A stretch of DNA of 7,666 nt from Bacteroidota bacterium (GCA_020048595.1 JAIFMH010000191.1:1-7666); one strand, 5' to 3'. Counted from the first letter of the stretch, positions 1-6,980 are shown. Program-made: numbers and translations. The notes: generated by a model not told the origin, from the sequence alone.

Positions 1-266
1 TTTATGTTGCCGTTCCTTTTTCGACGATTGATTTTTCTTTATCTGATGGCTCTCAAATCCCGATCGAGGAACGCAGCGAAGATGAAGTGCTTTATTACTC
101 CGGACCGGATTCAGAAGGAGTTATGCGTACAATCCGAATGGCTTCGCCCGGATCAAATGCATTAAATCCTGCTTTTGATGTTACTCCGGCAAGGTTTATA
201 AAAGGCTTTATCACAGAAAAAGGAATAATCAGTACTGAAATGCTTGTAAATTATAAATCACACTGA
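1..266 (+). CDS. mtnA: S-methyl-5-thioribose-1-phosphate isomerase, C-terminal fragment
   Basis: This is the last 87 codons of a gene that begins before the window; the first whole codon is at position 3 and the stop is TGA at 264-266. MtnA converts methylthioribose-1-phosphate to methylthioribulose-1-phosphate in the cytosolic methionine salvage pathway and belongs to the eIF2B-alpha-like fold. The fragment shows family hallmarks in order: YVAVPFSTID at the start, the IPIEER motif (about residues 19-24 of the fragment), and NPAFDVTPARFI followed by FITEKGI near the C-terminus. The catalytic Cys and Asp lie upstream and cannot be checked. Between IPIEER and NPAFDVTP the loop (YYSGPDSEGVMRTIRMASPG) seems somewhat different from common homologues. 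The next gene starts 11 bases after the stop, so co-transcription is likely. I see no other salvage gene in the window. The assignment rests on motif recognition, and I consider it secure. Confidence 0.9.
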   Translation, partial: YVAVPFSTIDFSLSDGSQIPIEERSEDEVLYYSGPDSEGVMRTIRMASPGSNALNPAFDVTPARFIKGFITEKGIISTEMLVNYKSH

Positions 267-277
267 GAAAACCGGGT

Positions 278-808
278 ATGAGGAAAATTGTACTTTATAT
301 CGCTGTCAGCCTCGACGGGAAGATTGCCAGATCTGATGGGAGTATAGATTGGCTGGATAAGATTCCAAATCCAGACAATCTGGATTACGGATATTCTGAT
401 TTTTACAAATCCTTCGACACTACACTGCAGGGATATAATACGTATCAGACGATACTGAATTTTGACATTCCATTTCCTTACCCTGATAAAAAAAATTATG
501 TTTTTACTACGAAGCCAGATCTCGAAAATACTGAATATGTTGACTTTGTTTCTGGCGACATCATTTCATTCATCAAAAATCTGAAGAGCGAAGAAGGGAA
601 AGATATATGGTTAATTGGTGGGGGGAAATTAAATACTGCACTTTTTAACGCCGGTCTTATTGATGAATTTCAGGTTTTTGTCATGCCTGTTGTTGTTGGA
701 GAAGGGATTCCCTTATTTGATTTGGTGCCCAATGAAACAATGCTCAGACTGATTGAAAATAAGGCATTTCCCGGCGGTGTTGTTTCACTTAAATATATTA
801 AAATATAA
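278..808 (+). CDS. Dihydrofolate reductase family protein (RibD C-terminal domain type)
   Basis: A 176-residue soluble protein with the dihydrofolate-reductase fold of the RibD_C group, a family of NAD(P)H-dependent reductases of which many members have no known substrate. Visible family marks are the N-terminal strand with SLDGKIA (residues 11-17), a GYNTYQ segment (52-57) where the family usually has GRxTYE, and the C-terminal block IGGGKLNTALFNAGLIDEF (about 113-131) followed by PVVVGEGIPLF (137-147). The glycine-rich turn is expected to bind the dinucleotide phosphates. The length is normal for single-domain members. It lacks a RibD deaminase domain and lies beside no riboflavin gene, so a riboflavin role is not indicated; it could also be a minor folate or pterin reductase. 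The ATG at 278 lies 11 bases after mtnA and begins directly with the first strand (MRKIVLYIAVS), so this start is convincing. No clear Shine-Dalgarno is seen. Confidence 0.85.
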   Translation: MRKIVLYIAVSLDGKIARSDGSIDWLDKIPNPDNLDYGYSDFYKSFDTTLQGYNTYQTILNFDIPFPYPDKKNYVFTTKPDLENTEYVDFVSGDIISFIKNLKSEEGKDIWLIGGGKLNTALFNAGLIDEFQVFVMPVVVGEGIPLFDLVPNETMLRLIENKAFPGGVVSLKYIKI

Positions 809-847
809 AATCAGACGGCTAATTTTTCAGACAAATAAAATCCTATT

Positions 848-1417
848 ATGGAAACTCTTAAATCATGCAACTGGCCCGGAAACGATCCTTTAATGATTGA
901 ATACCACGATAATGAATGGGGCGTTCCCCTGCACGACGATCAAAAACTTTTCGAATTTATGATTCTGGATGCTTTCCAGGCCGGGTTAAGCTGGAAAACC
1001 ATTCTGCATCGCCGTGAAGGATTCCGGGCGGCATTTGATAATTTCGATGCTGAAATAATTGCCTTATACGATGAAAACCGAATTCAGAAATTGATGCTGG
1101 ATTCGCGCATTATCCGCAACCAGTTAAAAATACGGTCAACCGTAACCAATGCCCAGTCATTTCTTAAAATACAGAAGGAATTTGGGACTTTCGATAAATA
1201 CATCTGGCAGTTTACAGGTGGGACTACCATTTACAATAATTGGACAGATCTGAAACAAATTCCGGCAAAGTCGGCCGAATCGGATGCCATGAGCAAGGAT
1301 TTAATCAAAAGAGGTTTTAAATTTGTAGGCTCAACTATTTGCTACGCATTTATGCAGGCTGCCGGTATGGTTAATGATCATATGATATATTGCTGCAAAC
1401 ATCCCGGAAGCAAATAA
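848..1417 (+). CDS. tag: DNA-3-methyladenine glycosylase I
   Basis: A 189-residue base-excision repair enzyme that removes 3-methyladenine from alkylated DNA. It is alignable by eye to E. coli Tag along its whole length: CNWPGNDPLMIEYHDNEWG at the N-terminus, QAGLSWKTIL (44-53), RGFKFVGSTICYAFMQAAG (about 155-173) and NDHMIYCCKHPG at the end. The four zinc ligands of Tag have counterparts in C7, H20, H178 and C182. The aromatic residues of the base pocket also appear kept (W9, Y19, W49). One difference is D41 where E. coli Tag has Glu38, a residue that contacts the alkylated base; this is a conservative change. The gene follows the reductase gene after 39 bases without an evident terminator, so it may be in the same transcript or have its own weak promoter. 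It has no evident link to the phosphonate genes further right. The identification is firm. Confidence 0.95.
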   Translation: METLKSCNWPGNDPLMIEYHDNEWGVPLHDDQKLFEFMILDAFQAGLSWKTILHRREGFRAAFDNFDAEIIALYDENRIQKLMLDSRIIRNQLKIRSTVTNAQSFLKIQKEFGTFDKYIWQFTGGTTIYNNWTDLKQIPAKSAESDAMSKDLIKRGFKFVGSTICYAFMQAAGMVNDHMIYCCKHPGSK

Positions 1418-1443
1418 TTAATACAAAAACAATTGTAATTTAG

Positions 1444-1478
1444 CCATTGAAAATGGATTGCATACTATCAATTAGTAT
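1444..1478 (+). other. Two small tandem hairpins in the leader of the phosphotransferase gene
   Basis: The 80-base gap between tag and the phosphotransferase gene holds two perfect inverted repeats. The first is CCATT-GAA-AATGG (1444-1456) and the second ATACTA-TCAAT-TAGTAT (1462-1478). Neither is followed by a T-run, so neither looks like an intrinsic terminator. A weak match to the Bacteroidota -7 element (TAATTTAG, 1436-1443, one mismatch to TAnnTTTG) lies just before them, without a recognisable -33 box. In AT-rich DNA such short stems arise by chance, so a function is only possible. Confidence 0.25.
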
Positions 1479-1497
1479 ATAAACGAAGAAGCAGACA

Positions 1498-2565
1498 ATG
1501 ATTGAAAAACCCACTATTGTTCCCGAATACAAATACAGGGTTAAAGATTATTCAGTTGTTACCCCATGGTTTCGGGACACCATTGTGCGGCCGTTAATTG
1601 CGTATATTCCACGATGGATACCAGCAAATCATATAACGATTGGGTCCAACTTATTTATGTTTGCCGCCCTTTTGCTGTCATTGTTTTCCGGTGAAAACCG
1701 GTATGTATTTTTAGTTGTACCCATCCTGGTTTTAGGCTATGTAATTGGCGACCACCTTGACGGGATGCAGGCAAAACGTACCGGTACCAGCTCAGCCCTG
1801 GGCGAATTTTTCGACCATTTTCTGGATATTTTCAATAACGGTATCCTGGTTATGATAGTCTGCAGCCTTATGAATGTTAGCCCTTGGATCACTATTGTTT
1901 GCCTCACAGTCAGTTACGTAGCTCATTCAGCAATATTTTTTGAACAACTTAAAACCGGCTGGCTGGTTTTCGAAAAATTCGGCGCCCTCGAAGCAGTAAT
2001 CCTTATACTCTTTATAATCTCATCCTTATACTTGGTTCCGGTTCATAGTTTTCTTTTGTTCCCGGTTTTCAGTCAGGTAACGTATTTTGAACTCTTTATG
2101 CTGGTTAGTGCCGCAATTGCTGTTATTACCTGGATCAAAACGCTGCTGCGGATAAGAGTTGTAAATGCAAAGTATATATCTTTCTTTCTTGCGATGATTG
2201 TACTAATAGCGGTTTTAATACCGGTTGGAAACAGCTTGACTGCTTTTGCAATAATCTCTTTGTTCAGTATCGTTTATATAGGGAATAATCAGCGCAGCCA
2301 CTTAACCGGGCTTCCTGAAAATTGGCCTGATTTTGTGGTACCTGTAATATTGCCGCTCTCATTTTATGCGGATTTTTATTTTGAAAATATCACAACTGTA
2401 GTCTTGCTTTATTTGGCTGGCAGGGTGATCTGGATTGCATTCACAACCATCAGCATATTACGCCAATACTGGGTGTGGCGAAATCCGGAAATGAAACCAT
2501 CCACGTTAGAAAGTGATTCAGAACTGGAACAGGAAGTACTTGCTATTTCTTCGAAAAATCATTAA
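1498..2565 (+). CDS. CDP-alcohol phosphotransferase, choline/ethanolamine phosphotransferase-like membrane protein
   Basis: A 355-residue integral membrane protein with about eight to ten hydrophobic segments. The CDP-alcohol phosphotransferase motif runs from D85 to D110: D85, D88-G89, A92, then G102, D106 and D110, the aspartates that bind the metals and the CDP group. Its wording (DGMQAKRTGTSSALGEFFDH) resembles eukaryotic CPT1/EPT1 enzymes (DGKQARRT...LGELFDH) more than bacterial PgsA or PssA. The length is also nearer the eukaryotic enzymes (about 390) than to PgsA (about 190). The usual Arg after A92 is Lys (K93), with Arg at 94. WIPANHITIGSN (40-51) before the motif corresponds to the WxxPNxIT segment of the family. 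Such enzymes transfer a phospho-alcohol from a CDP-alcohol to diacylglycerol or a similar lipid alcohol. Because the next operon makes aminoethylphosphonate, I infer that CMP-AEP could be the donor and a phosphonolipid the product; ethanolamine or another head group remains possible. ATG at 1498 is the only good start. The stop overlaps the end of the convergent gene. Confidence 0.88.
   Translation: MIEKPTIVPEYKYRVKDYSVVTPWFRDTIVRPLIAYIPRWIPANHITIGSNLFMFAALLLSLFSGENRYVFLVVPILVLGYVIGDHLDGMQAKRTGTSSALGEFFDHFLDIFNNGILVMIVCSLMNVSPWITIVCLTVSYVAHSAIFFEQLKTGWLVFEKFGALEAVILILFIISSLYLVPVHSFLLFPVFSQVTYFELFMLVSAAIAVITWIKTLLRIRVVNAKYISFFLAMIVLIAVLIPVGNSLTAFAIISLFSIVYIGNNQRSHLTGLPENWPDFVVPVILPLSFYADFYFENITTVVLLYLAGRVIWIAFTTISILRQYWVWRNPEMKPSTLESDSELEQEVLAISSKNH
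2543..2565. other. Antiparallel overlap of two 3' coding ends
   Basis: The phosphotransferase gene (+) stops with TAA at 2563-2565, and the LtaS-like gene (-) stops with TAG read from 2545 to 2543. The last 23 bases of each therefore encode both proteins on opposite strands. There is no room for an intergenic terminator, so each transcript must end inside the other gene, giving complementary 3' ends. Confidence 0.85.
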
Positions 2566-4372
2566 AAATACTCTGCAACATTGCCTTAGCTTCATTTTGC
2601 TCTTTTGAAGTAATAGTTCCGCGTTTCTCGAAAAAATCATTTGCAATAGGATCATAACCTATTGACATGCCTGGCCTTAGCATCACAATTCCGCTGCTGT
2701 AGGTATAATAAGCGAAATTACCGGAACCTCCGGAGGCAAGCAGGTCGTTGCCAAAAGTGAACTTGTTTCCCTGAAGGCCCATCTGGTTTAGTACCGTTTT
2801 TGATATATCAAGCTGACTGCCAAACGTGTGTATCACTGTATCCTGTTTTGCCAAGGCACCTCCAAGCCATAACATTGGTATCCGGAAACGGTCAGGTTCC
2901 GATTCGGATAAATTGCCCGGAAACCTTGTGCCGTGGTCGGCAATAATCACAACAAGGGTATTGTCCCACCATTTTTTTTGCTTTGCCTGTTTGATGAAAT
3001 TCCCGATACTTTCGTCTGTGTAGTGAATGGAGTTCAGAAAAAGGATTTCATCGCCATCGCCTTTCAGGTAGGGCTTGGTTGGAATCTCGAAAGGTTCGTG
3101 GCTGGTTAAGGTAAACAGGATTTTACAGAAACGGGAAGCTGTATCGGGTGTATCGTCCAGGAGTTTTTGCATAACAATATGATCCCAGGCACCCCATTTC
3201 GAATTGTATGTTTTGGGATCAAAATCATCCATCGAAATTATTTTATCAAATCCCGCAGCCACCAGGTACGAACGGTAGTTGGCAAAATCAATGGAACCTC
3301 CGAAAAAGTAAGAACTTTTGTATCCTTCTTTCTTAAGTTCATGAGTTATAAAGTCAAGTTTTTCAGTTTTCTGAGCATATTTTATTACACTCGATCCGGG
3401 AAGCGAAGGATAGCCGCTGATAACGGCGGTCATAGCCTTATCGCTACGGTTGCCATTGGCATAAAAGTTATCGAACAAAATCCCCTCCTTTACCAGTTTA
3501 TTAAACTCTGGTGTCGGGCCTTCCAATCCTCCAAGCGCAGATATACATGTTGCGGTATAACTCTCAATAATGAGTATTATAATATTTGGATTGTCGGTAT
3601 TAAGGATCTTTGAGGTTTGCCCCGGGCGATGCATTTCGGTGAATAATTCTTCGGTAAGCTTTTCGTCCAGTAAACGATACTTTGCTCTTTTTTCGTCATC
3701 TTCAGTAATGGAATAGCTTAAATTCCACAATGGATTGATAGCGGCATGATTTGCAAACTGTTTCTGCGAAAAGTAAGCTGAGCCAATATTGATCGGCACT
3801 ATACTCACTCCACCCCTGATGGGAATTATCAGTAAAGCGAATAAAAACAGGGTCAGAATAACAGATAAGGGTTTGGATTTAAGGAGCCTGACTTTCGATC
3901 CGATCAGTGAATAATATATCCTGCAAACTGCAAATATGAGTACCGAAATTATAAGTGTTATCAGGATTATCTGCCATATTTTTACCGAAGCCGTCATAGC
4001 TTTGGTATTATCCATATAAAGCAAAGGCGTGGTATCGAGCCTGAATCCCCAGTATTTGTATAATTGAATATCCACTACAGTCAGCAAGGTTACGGCGCCG
4101 ATAACCAGGTACGTATAAATATTTAATACCCTGGTTAAAACTTTAATAATTCCGAAAGAAGAAACTACCAGCAGCAGGGTTGGGAAAACCATCAGATAGG
4201 CAGCCATGGAGGTATCGAGCTGAAAACCATGAGTAAAAGTGCCAAGAATTTCACCAAAAGTCAGGTTCCTTGTAAATTCGTAATGTACCATCAGAAAGGC
4301 CATCCTGCCAACTACAAAAAAGGCATACCAGAAAAGAAAATAGGTAAAATAGAGTTTAATCCTGTCTTTCAT
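2543..4372 (-). CDS. LtaS/MdoB-type membrane head-group transferase (sulfatase/alkaline phosphatase superfamily)
   Basis: A 609-residue protein with about five N-terminal membrane segments (roughly 8-28, 50-77, 85-105, 132-152, 170-187), a linker, and an extracytoplasmic sulfatase-type domain from about residue 262. This is the layout of lipoteichoic acid synthase and of phosphoglycerol or phosphoethanolamine transferases, which take the head group of a phospholipid and attach it to a glycan, lipid or polymer. Metal and active-site positions are readable: E270 in IIESY, the nucleophile region GNRSDK (307-312), H425 in TLTSHEPF, and D479-H480 in IIADHGTRFPG. The nucleophile position is Ser310 (codon AGC), where Firmicutes LtaS has Thr. 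Bacteroidota lack lipoteichoic acid, so the substrate is unknown. Lying between a head-group-installing phosphotransferase and an AEP operon, it may act on AEP head groups; this is inference. It is divergent from the AEP operon and convergent with the phosphotransferase gene. The start (MKDRIKLYFTYF) leads directly into the first membrane helix. Confidence 0.87.
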   Translation of the reverse strand: MKDRIKLYFTYFLFWYAFFVVGRMAFLMVHYEFTRNLTFGEILGTFTHGFQLDTSMAAYLMVFPTLLLVVSSFGIIKVLTRVLNIYTYLVIGAVTLLTVVDIQLYKYWGFRLDTTPLLYMDNTKAMTASVKIWQIILITLIISVLIFAVCRIYYSLIGSKVRLLKSKPLSVILTLFLFALLIIPIRGGVSIVPINIGSAYFSQKQFANHAAINPLWNLSYSITEDDEKRAKYRLLDEKLTEELFTEMHRPGQTSKILNTDNPNIIILIIESYTATCISALGGLEGPTPEFNKLVKEGILFDNFYANGNRSDKAMTAVISGYPSLPGSSVIKYAQKTEKLDFITHELKKEGYKSSYFFGGSIDFANYRSYLVAAGFDKIISMDDFDPKTYNSKWGAWDHIVMQKLLDDTPDTASRFCKILFTLTSHEPFEIPTKPYLKGDGDEILFLNSIHYTDESIGNFIKQAKQKKWWDNTLVVIIADHGTRFPGNLSESEPDRFRIPMLWLGGALAKQDTVIHTFGSQLDISKTVLNQMGLQGNKFTFGNDLLASGGSGNFAYYTYSSGIVMLRPGMSIGYDPIANDFFEKRGTITSKEQNEAKAMLQSIFNDFSKK

Positions 4373-4461
4373 AAATAACTTTCAGTTTGGGGGTGCAAAA
4401 TTGCTTAAAAAACTAATACGATCATTTAATTAACAATCTGGTTTTTTAATCCTTAGTTCAA

Positions 4462-4469
4462 TACTTTTG
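4462..4469 (+). promoter_or_regulatory. Candidate Bacteroidota -7 promoter element for the AEP operon
   Basis: The octamer TACTTTTG matches TAnnTTTG, the -7 consensus used by the Bacteroidota primary sigma factor. It lies 77 bases before the pepM start, which would give a leader of about 70 bases. The expected -33 TTTG is not clear; a TTG-poor, T-rich stretch (about 4439-4447) lies at roughly the right distance. The match is good for one box only, so the call is tentative. Confidence 0.45.
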
Positions 4470-4498
4470 CATTAATTTTAACAATCCCTGAATAAAAG

Positions 4499-4525
4499 AG
4501 GCTTCTGTTAATCAGGTCAGGCTTC
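4499..4525 (+). repeat. Short direct repeat in the pepM leader
   Basis: AGGCTTC occurs at 4499-4505 and again at 4519-4525, exactly 20 bases apart, each followed within two or three bases by TTAA. Between them TCAGG is repeated in tandem (4512-4521). A spacing of about two helical turns would suit a dimeric regulator, and the repeats lie between the candidate promoter and the start codon. They could also be chance similarity; the copies are short. Confidence 0.3.
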
Positions 4526-4546
4526 AAATTAACTAACAAGCACTAT

Positions 4547-5845
4547 ATGAAAATTGTTTATCTCGGTATGACTGCCGATATTATGCATCCGGGTTTAATA
4601 AACATTATTAACGAAGCTTCAAAACACGGAGAAGTCCTGGTTGGACTGCTCACTGATTCTGCAATAGCTCATTATAAACGGATGCCTTACCTCACCTACG
4701 AACAGAGGAAAATGATTGTTGAAAACGTGAGAAATGTTTCAAGAGTGGTTCCCCAGGAGGAGTGGAGCTATGTGCCAAACCTTCTGAAATACAAACCTGA
4801 TTATATCATCCATGGCGATGATTGGGTGGAAGGACCGCTGAAAGATATCAGGGAAGATGTTATAAAAGCGATGGAGCAGATCGGCGGAAGCATCATTGAA
4901 ATACCTTATACAAAAGGCATCAACTCAAGTTCACTCGATCGGGATATCAAAGTTATTGGCACCACTCCGGATGTACGTTTGAAATCCTTACGGAGATTGC
5001 TTCATGCCAAACCACTTGTCAGGATACTGGAAGCTCACAACGGTTTATGTGGTTTAATCATTGAGAGTCTTGAAATTCAGAAAGGAAACAGGCTTTTATC
5101 CTTCGACGGGATTTGGTCGAGTAGTTTAACTGATTCAACAAGCAAGGGCAAGCCGGATATCGAAGCCGTTGATCTTACAACCCGGATGCAGGATCTGAAT
5201 AATATCCTGGAATGTACAACCAAACCCATAATTTATGATGGCGATACAGGCGGCAAGCCTGAGCATTTCGCGTTTACGGTGCGCACGCTGGAGCGGAATG
5301 GTATTTCGGCTGTTATCATTGAAGATAAAGTAGGACTGAAGAAAAACTCGCTTTTCGGTACCGAAGTGGCCCAGCAACAAGCTACCATCGAAGAGTTTTG
5401 TGAGAAGATTCAAACAGGCAAAAGAGCTGCGATAACCGATGATTTTATGATTATCGCGCGTATCGAAAGCCTGATCTGCGGCGGAACAATCAGTAATGCT
5501 CTTGAACGCGCATTAGCTTATATTGATGCCGGTGCAGATGGAATCATGATCCATAGCAAAGATAAAAGCGGCAGCGATATAAAGGAATTTTGTCATTTGC
5601 TACGTGAGAAAAACACTGCAATTCCCATAGTTGTTGTTCCTACTACGTATAATTCAATTTATGAACAGGAACTGCAGAGTTGGGGCGCAAACATTGTGAT
5701 TTACGCAAATCATATGTTACGCGCTGCCTATCCTGCCATGGTAAAAGCGGCAACTTCAATTCTGAACAACGAACGCTCCACCGAAGCGGGTGAAATCTGT
5801 ATGCCGATAAAGCAAATTTTAGAATTAATTCCTGGTACCAAATAA
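4547..5845 (+). CDS. pepM: Bifunctional cytidylyltransferase-like / phosphoenolpyruvate phosphomutase
   Basis: A 432-residue two-domain cytosolic protein. Residues 1 to about 135 form a nucleotidyltransferase domain of the glycerol-3-phosphate/ethanolamine-phosphate cytidylyltransferase type: GMTADIMHPG (7-16), the internal LPYLTYEQRK-like segment MPYLTYEQRK (46-55), HGDDW (89-93) and GINSSSL (124-130). Residues from about 142 onward are PEP mutase of the isocitrate lyase superfamily. AHNGL (163-167), YDGDTGG (230-236, metal aspartates D231 and D233) and the PEP mutase signature EDKVGLKKNS (259-268) are all present. PEP mutase rearranges phosphoenolpyruvate to phosphonopyruvate, forming the C-P bond and committing carbon to phosphonates. 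The first domain probably activates the end product with CTP, making CMP-AEP; fusions of this kind are known in phosphonate clusters. Oddly, the HxGH motif reads HPGL (residues 14-17), so the second His is Leu. It is the first gene of the AEP operon; the next follows after 4 bases. The mutase function is firm, the transferase activity inferred. Confidence 0.94.
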   Translation: MKIVYLGMTADIMHPGLINIINEASKHGEVLVGLLTDSAIAHYKRMPYLTYEQRKMIVENVRNVSRVVPQEEWSYVPNLLKYKPDYIIHGDDWVEGPLKDIREDVIKAMEQIGGSIIEIPYTKGINSSSLDRDIKVIGTTPDVRLKSLRRLLHAKPLVRILEAHNGLCGLIIESLEIQKGNRLLSFDGIWSSSLTDSTSKGKPDIEAVDLTTRMQDLNNILECTTKPIIYDGDTGGKPEHFAFTVRTLERNGISAVIIEDKVGLKKNSLFGTEVAQQQATIEEFCEKIQTGKRAAITDDFMIIARIESLICGGTISNALERALAYIDAGADGIMIHSKDKSGSDIKEFCHLLREKNTAIPIVVVPTTYNSIYEQELQSWGANIVIYANHMLRAAYPAMVKAATSILNNERSTEAGEICMPIKQILELIPGTK

Positions 5846-5849
5846 GCTT

Positions 5850-6980
5850 ATGTTAGATGTAAAAAAGATCGTTGGTTTGCTGTTTGAAAAAGAAGTGAAT
5901 TTTTTTGCCGGAGTACCGGATTCACTTCTTAAAGATTTCTGCGCCTGCATAACCGATACAGTTACTCCTGAAAATAACATTGTTGCAGCCAATGAAGGCG
6001 CAGCAGTTGCAATGGCAGCGGGAAATTTCCTTGCAACCGGCAAAATTCCGTTGGTTTATATGCAGAACTCAGGCCTTGGGAATGCAGTAAATCCTTTATT
6101 ATCGCTGGTTGATGACGAAGTTTACAGCATTCCGTTGATTCTGTTTATTGGCTGGCGTGGCGAACCGGGCGTGAAGGATGAACCGCAACATAAAAAGCAG
6201 GGAAAAGTAACCATGGCTTTGCTCGAAGCAATGCAGATACCAGCTATCATTCTGGATTCGGACGATGCAATAGCTGCCGGACAACTGGTCCAGGTGATAT
6301 CCCAGGCTAAGCAAACTAATACTCCGCATGCGGTTGTTATCCGTAAAGATACATTTGGAAGCTACGAGCAGCAGAAAAAAATATCGAATCAATTTCCACT
6401 TAGTCGTGAAGAAGCGGTAAAGTTTTTTGTCGATACTGTTAATCCTGCTGATATAGCGGTAACAACAACCGGAAAACTTTCGAGGGAATTATTCGAATAC
6501 CGCGACTTCATAGGAACCGGGCATGCGAACGATTTTCTTACCGTTGGCTCCATGGGCCACAGCAGCAGCATCGCTCTAGGCATTGCCATTGCTAAACCCT
6601 GGCGTACAATCTGGTGCCTTGATGGCGACGGGGCAATTATTATGCATATGGGTGCCGTAACAACAATCGGCAGCATAGCTCCGGCAAATTACAGGCATAT
6701 CGTTTTTAACAACGGCATGCACGAATCGGTTGGCGTGCAGGCAACCTGCGCATTCGGGCTCGATTTTTCGGCAATCGCAAAAGGGTGCAGGTATAAAGCA
6801 TATTGGAAAGCAGAAAACGCGGATGAATTTATTGATGCGATAAAGCAAGCTCAGAATTGTGAAGGCCCGGTTTTAATTGAAGTTTTGGTTAATGCCAAAT
6901 CGCGGAAGGACCTTGGCCGACCGACTATTTCGCCCGTGATGAATAAAATTGATTTTATCTCGAACTTATCAGAAAAATAA
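5850..6980 (+). CDS. ppd: Phosphonopyruvate decarboxylase
   Basis: A 376-residue thiamine-diphosphate enzyme that decarboxylates phosphonopyruvate to phosphonoacetaldehyde, the irreversible step that pulls the unfavourable PEP mutase reaction forward. The N-terminal Pyr-type domain has GVPDSLLKDF (21-30), ANEGAAVAMAAG (47-58) with E49 as the probable cofactor-activating Glu, and MQNSGLGNAVNPL (71-83). Next come GWRGEPG (101-107) and DEPQH (110-114), both typical of Ppd. The C-terminal domain has the ThDP motif, GDGA (259-262) through N287-N288, and ends with EVLVNAKSRKDLGRP, also a family mark. The length is normal (about 370-380), with the two ThDP domains directly joined and no middle domain, which separates it from acetolactate synthase or pyruvate decarboxylase. 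Sulfopyruvate decarboxylase is a relative, but the neighbouring pepM makes Ppd the clear choice. It starts 4 bases after pepM and its stop overlaps the next start, so translation is likely coupled. Confidence 0.95.
   Translation: MLDVKKIVGLLFEKEVNFFAGVPDSLLKDFCACITDTVTPENNIVAANEGAAVAMAAGNFLATGKIPLVYMQNSGLGNAVNPLLSLVDDEVYSIPLILFIGWRGEPGVKDEPQHKKQGKVTMALLEAMQIPAIILDSDDAIAAGQLVQVISQAKQTNTPHAVVIRKDTFGSYEQQKKISNQFPLSREEAVKFFVDTVNPADIAVTTTGKLSRELFEYRDFIGTGHANDFLTVGSMGHSSSIALGIAIAKPWRTIWCLDGDGAIIMHMGAVTTIGSIAPANYRHIVFNNGMHESVGVQATCAFGLDFSAIAKGCRYKAYWKAENADEFIDAIKQAQNCEGPVLIEVLVNAKSRKDLGRPTISPVMNKIDFISNLSEK

Larger units (their letters stand above)
4373..4546. promoter_or_regulatory. Divergent intergenic region between the LtaS-like gene and the AEP operon
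   Basis: These 174 AT-rich bases separate two divergent start codons, so they should hold the promoters of both the LtaS-like gene (-) and the pepM operon (+). For the + strand there is a good -7 box, described separately. For the - strand the best candidate is CAATTTTG (complement of 4396-4403), one mismatch from TAnnTTTG and about 24 bases from the ATG, with no clear -33 box. Shared control of the two transcripts is plausible from the layout but not shown. No open reading frame of note or RNA gene is seen here. Confidence 0.55.

Noticed and set aside
809..847. Terminator or promoter between the reductase gene and tag
   Set aside because: No inverted repeat with T-run is present, and the best -7-like octamer (TAATTTTT) lacks the final G and a -33 partner.
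1444..1478. Intrinsic terminator after tag
   Set aside because: The two stems are short and AT-rich, and no T-run follows either of them.
2826..3613. Two + strand open frames (2826-3023 and 3167-3613) inside the LtaS-like gene
   Set aside because: They lie antisense to a well-conserved coding sequence, show no recognisable domain, and are rich in the residues expected from reading the opposite strand of a real gene.
5135..6848. Several - strand open frames of 70-100 codons under pepM and ppd
   Set aside because: They are antisense to clearly functional genes, match no family I know and have Cys/His/Arg-rich shadow compositions.
5850..6980. Sulfopyruvate decarboxylase or acetolactate synthase
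   Set aside because: The short two-domain form, GWRGEPG and DEPQH motifs and adjacency to PEP mutase all point to phosphonopyruvate decarboxylase.
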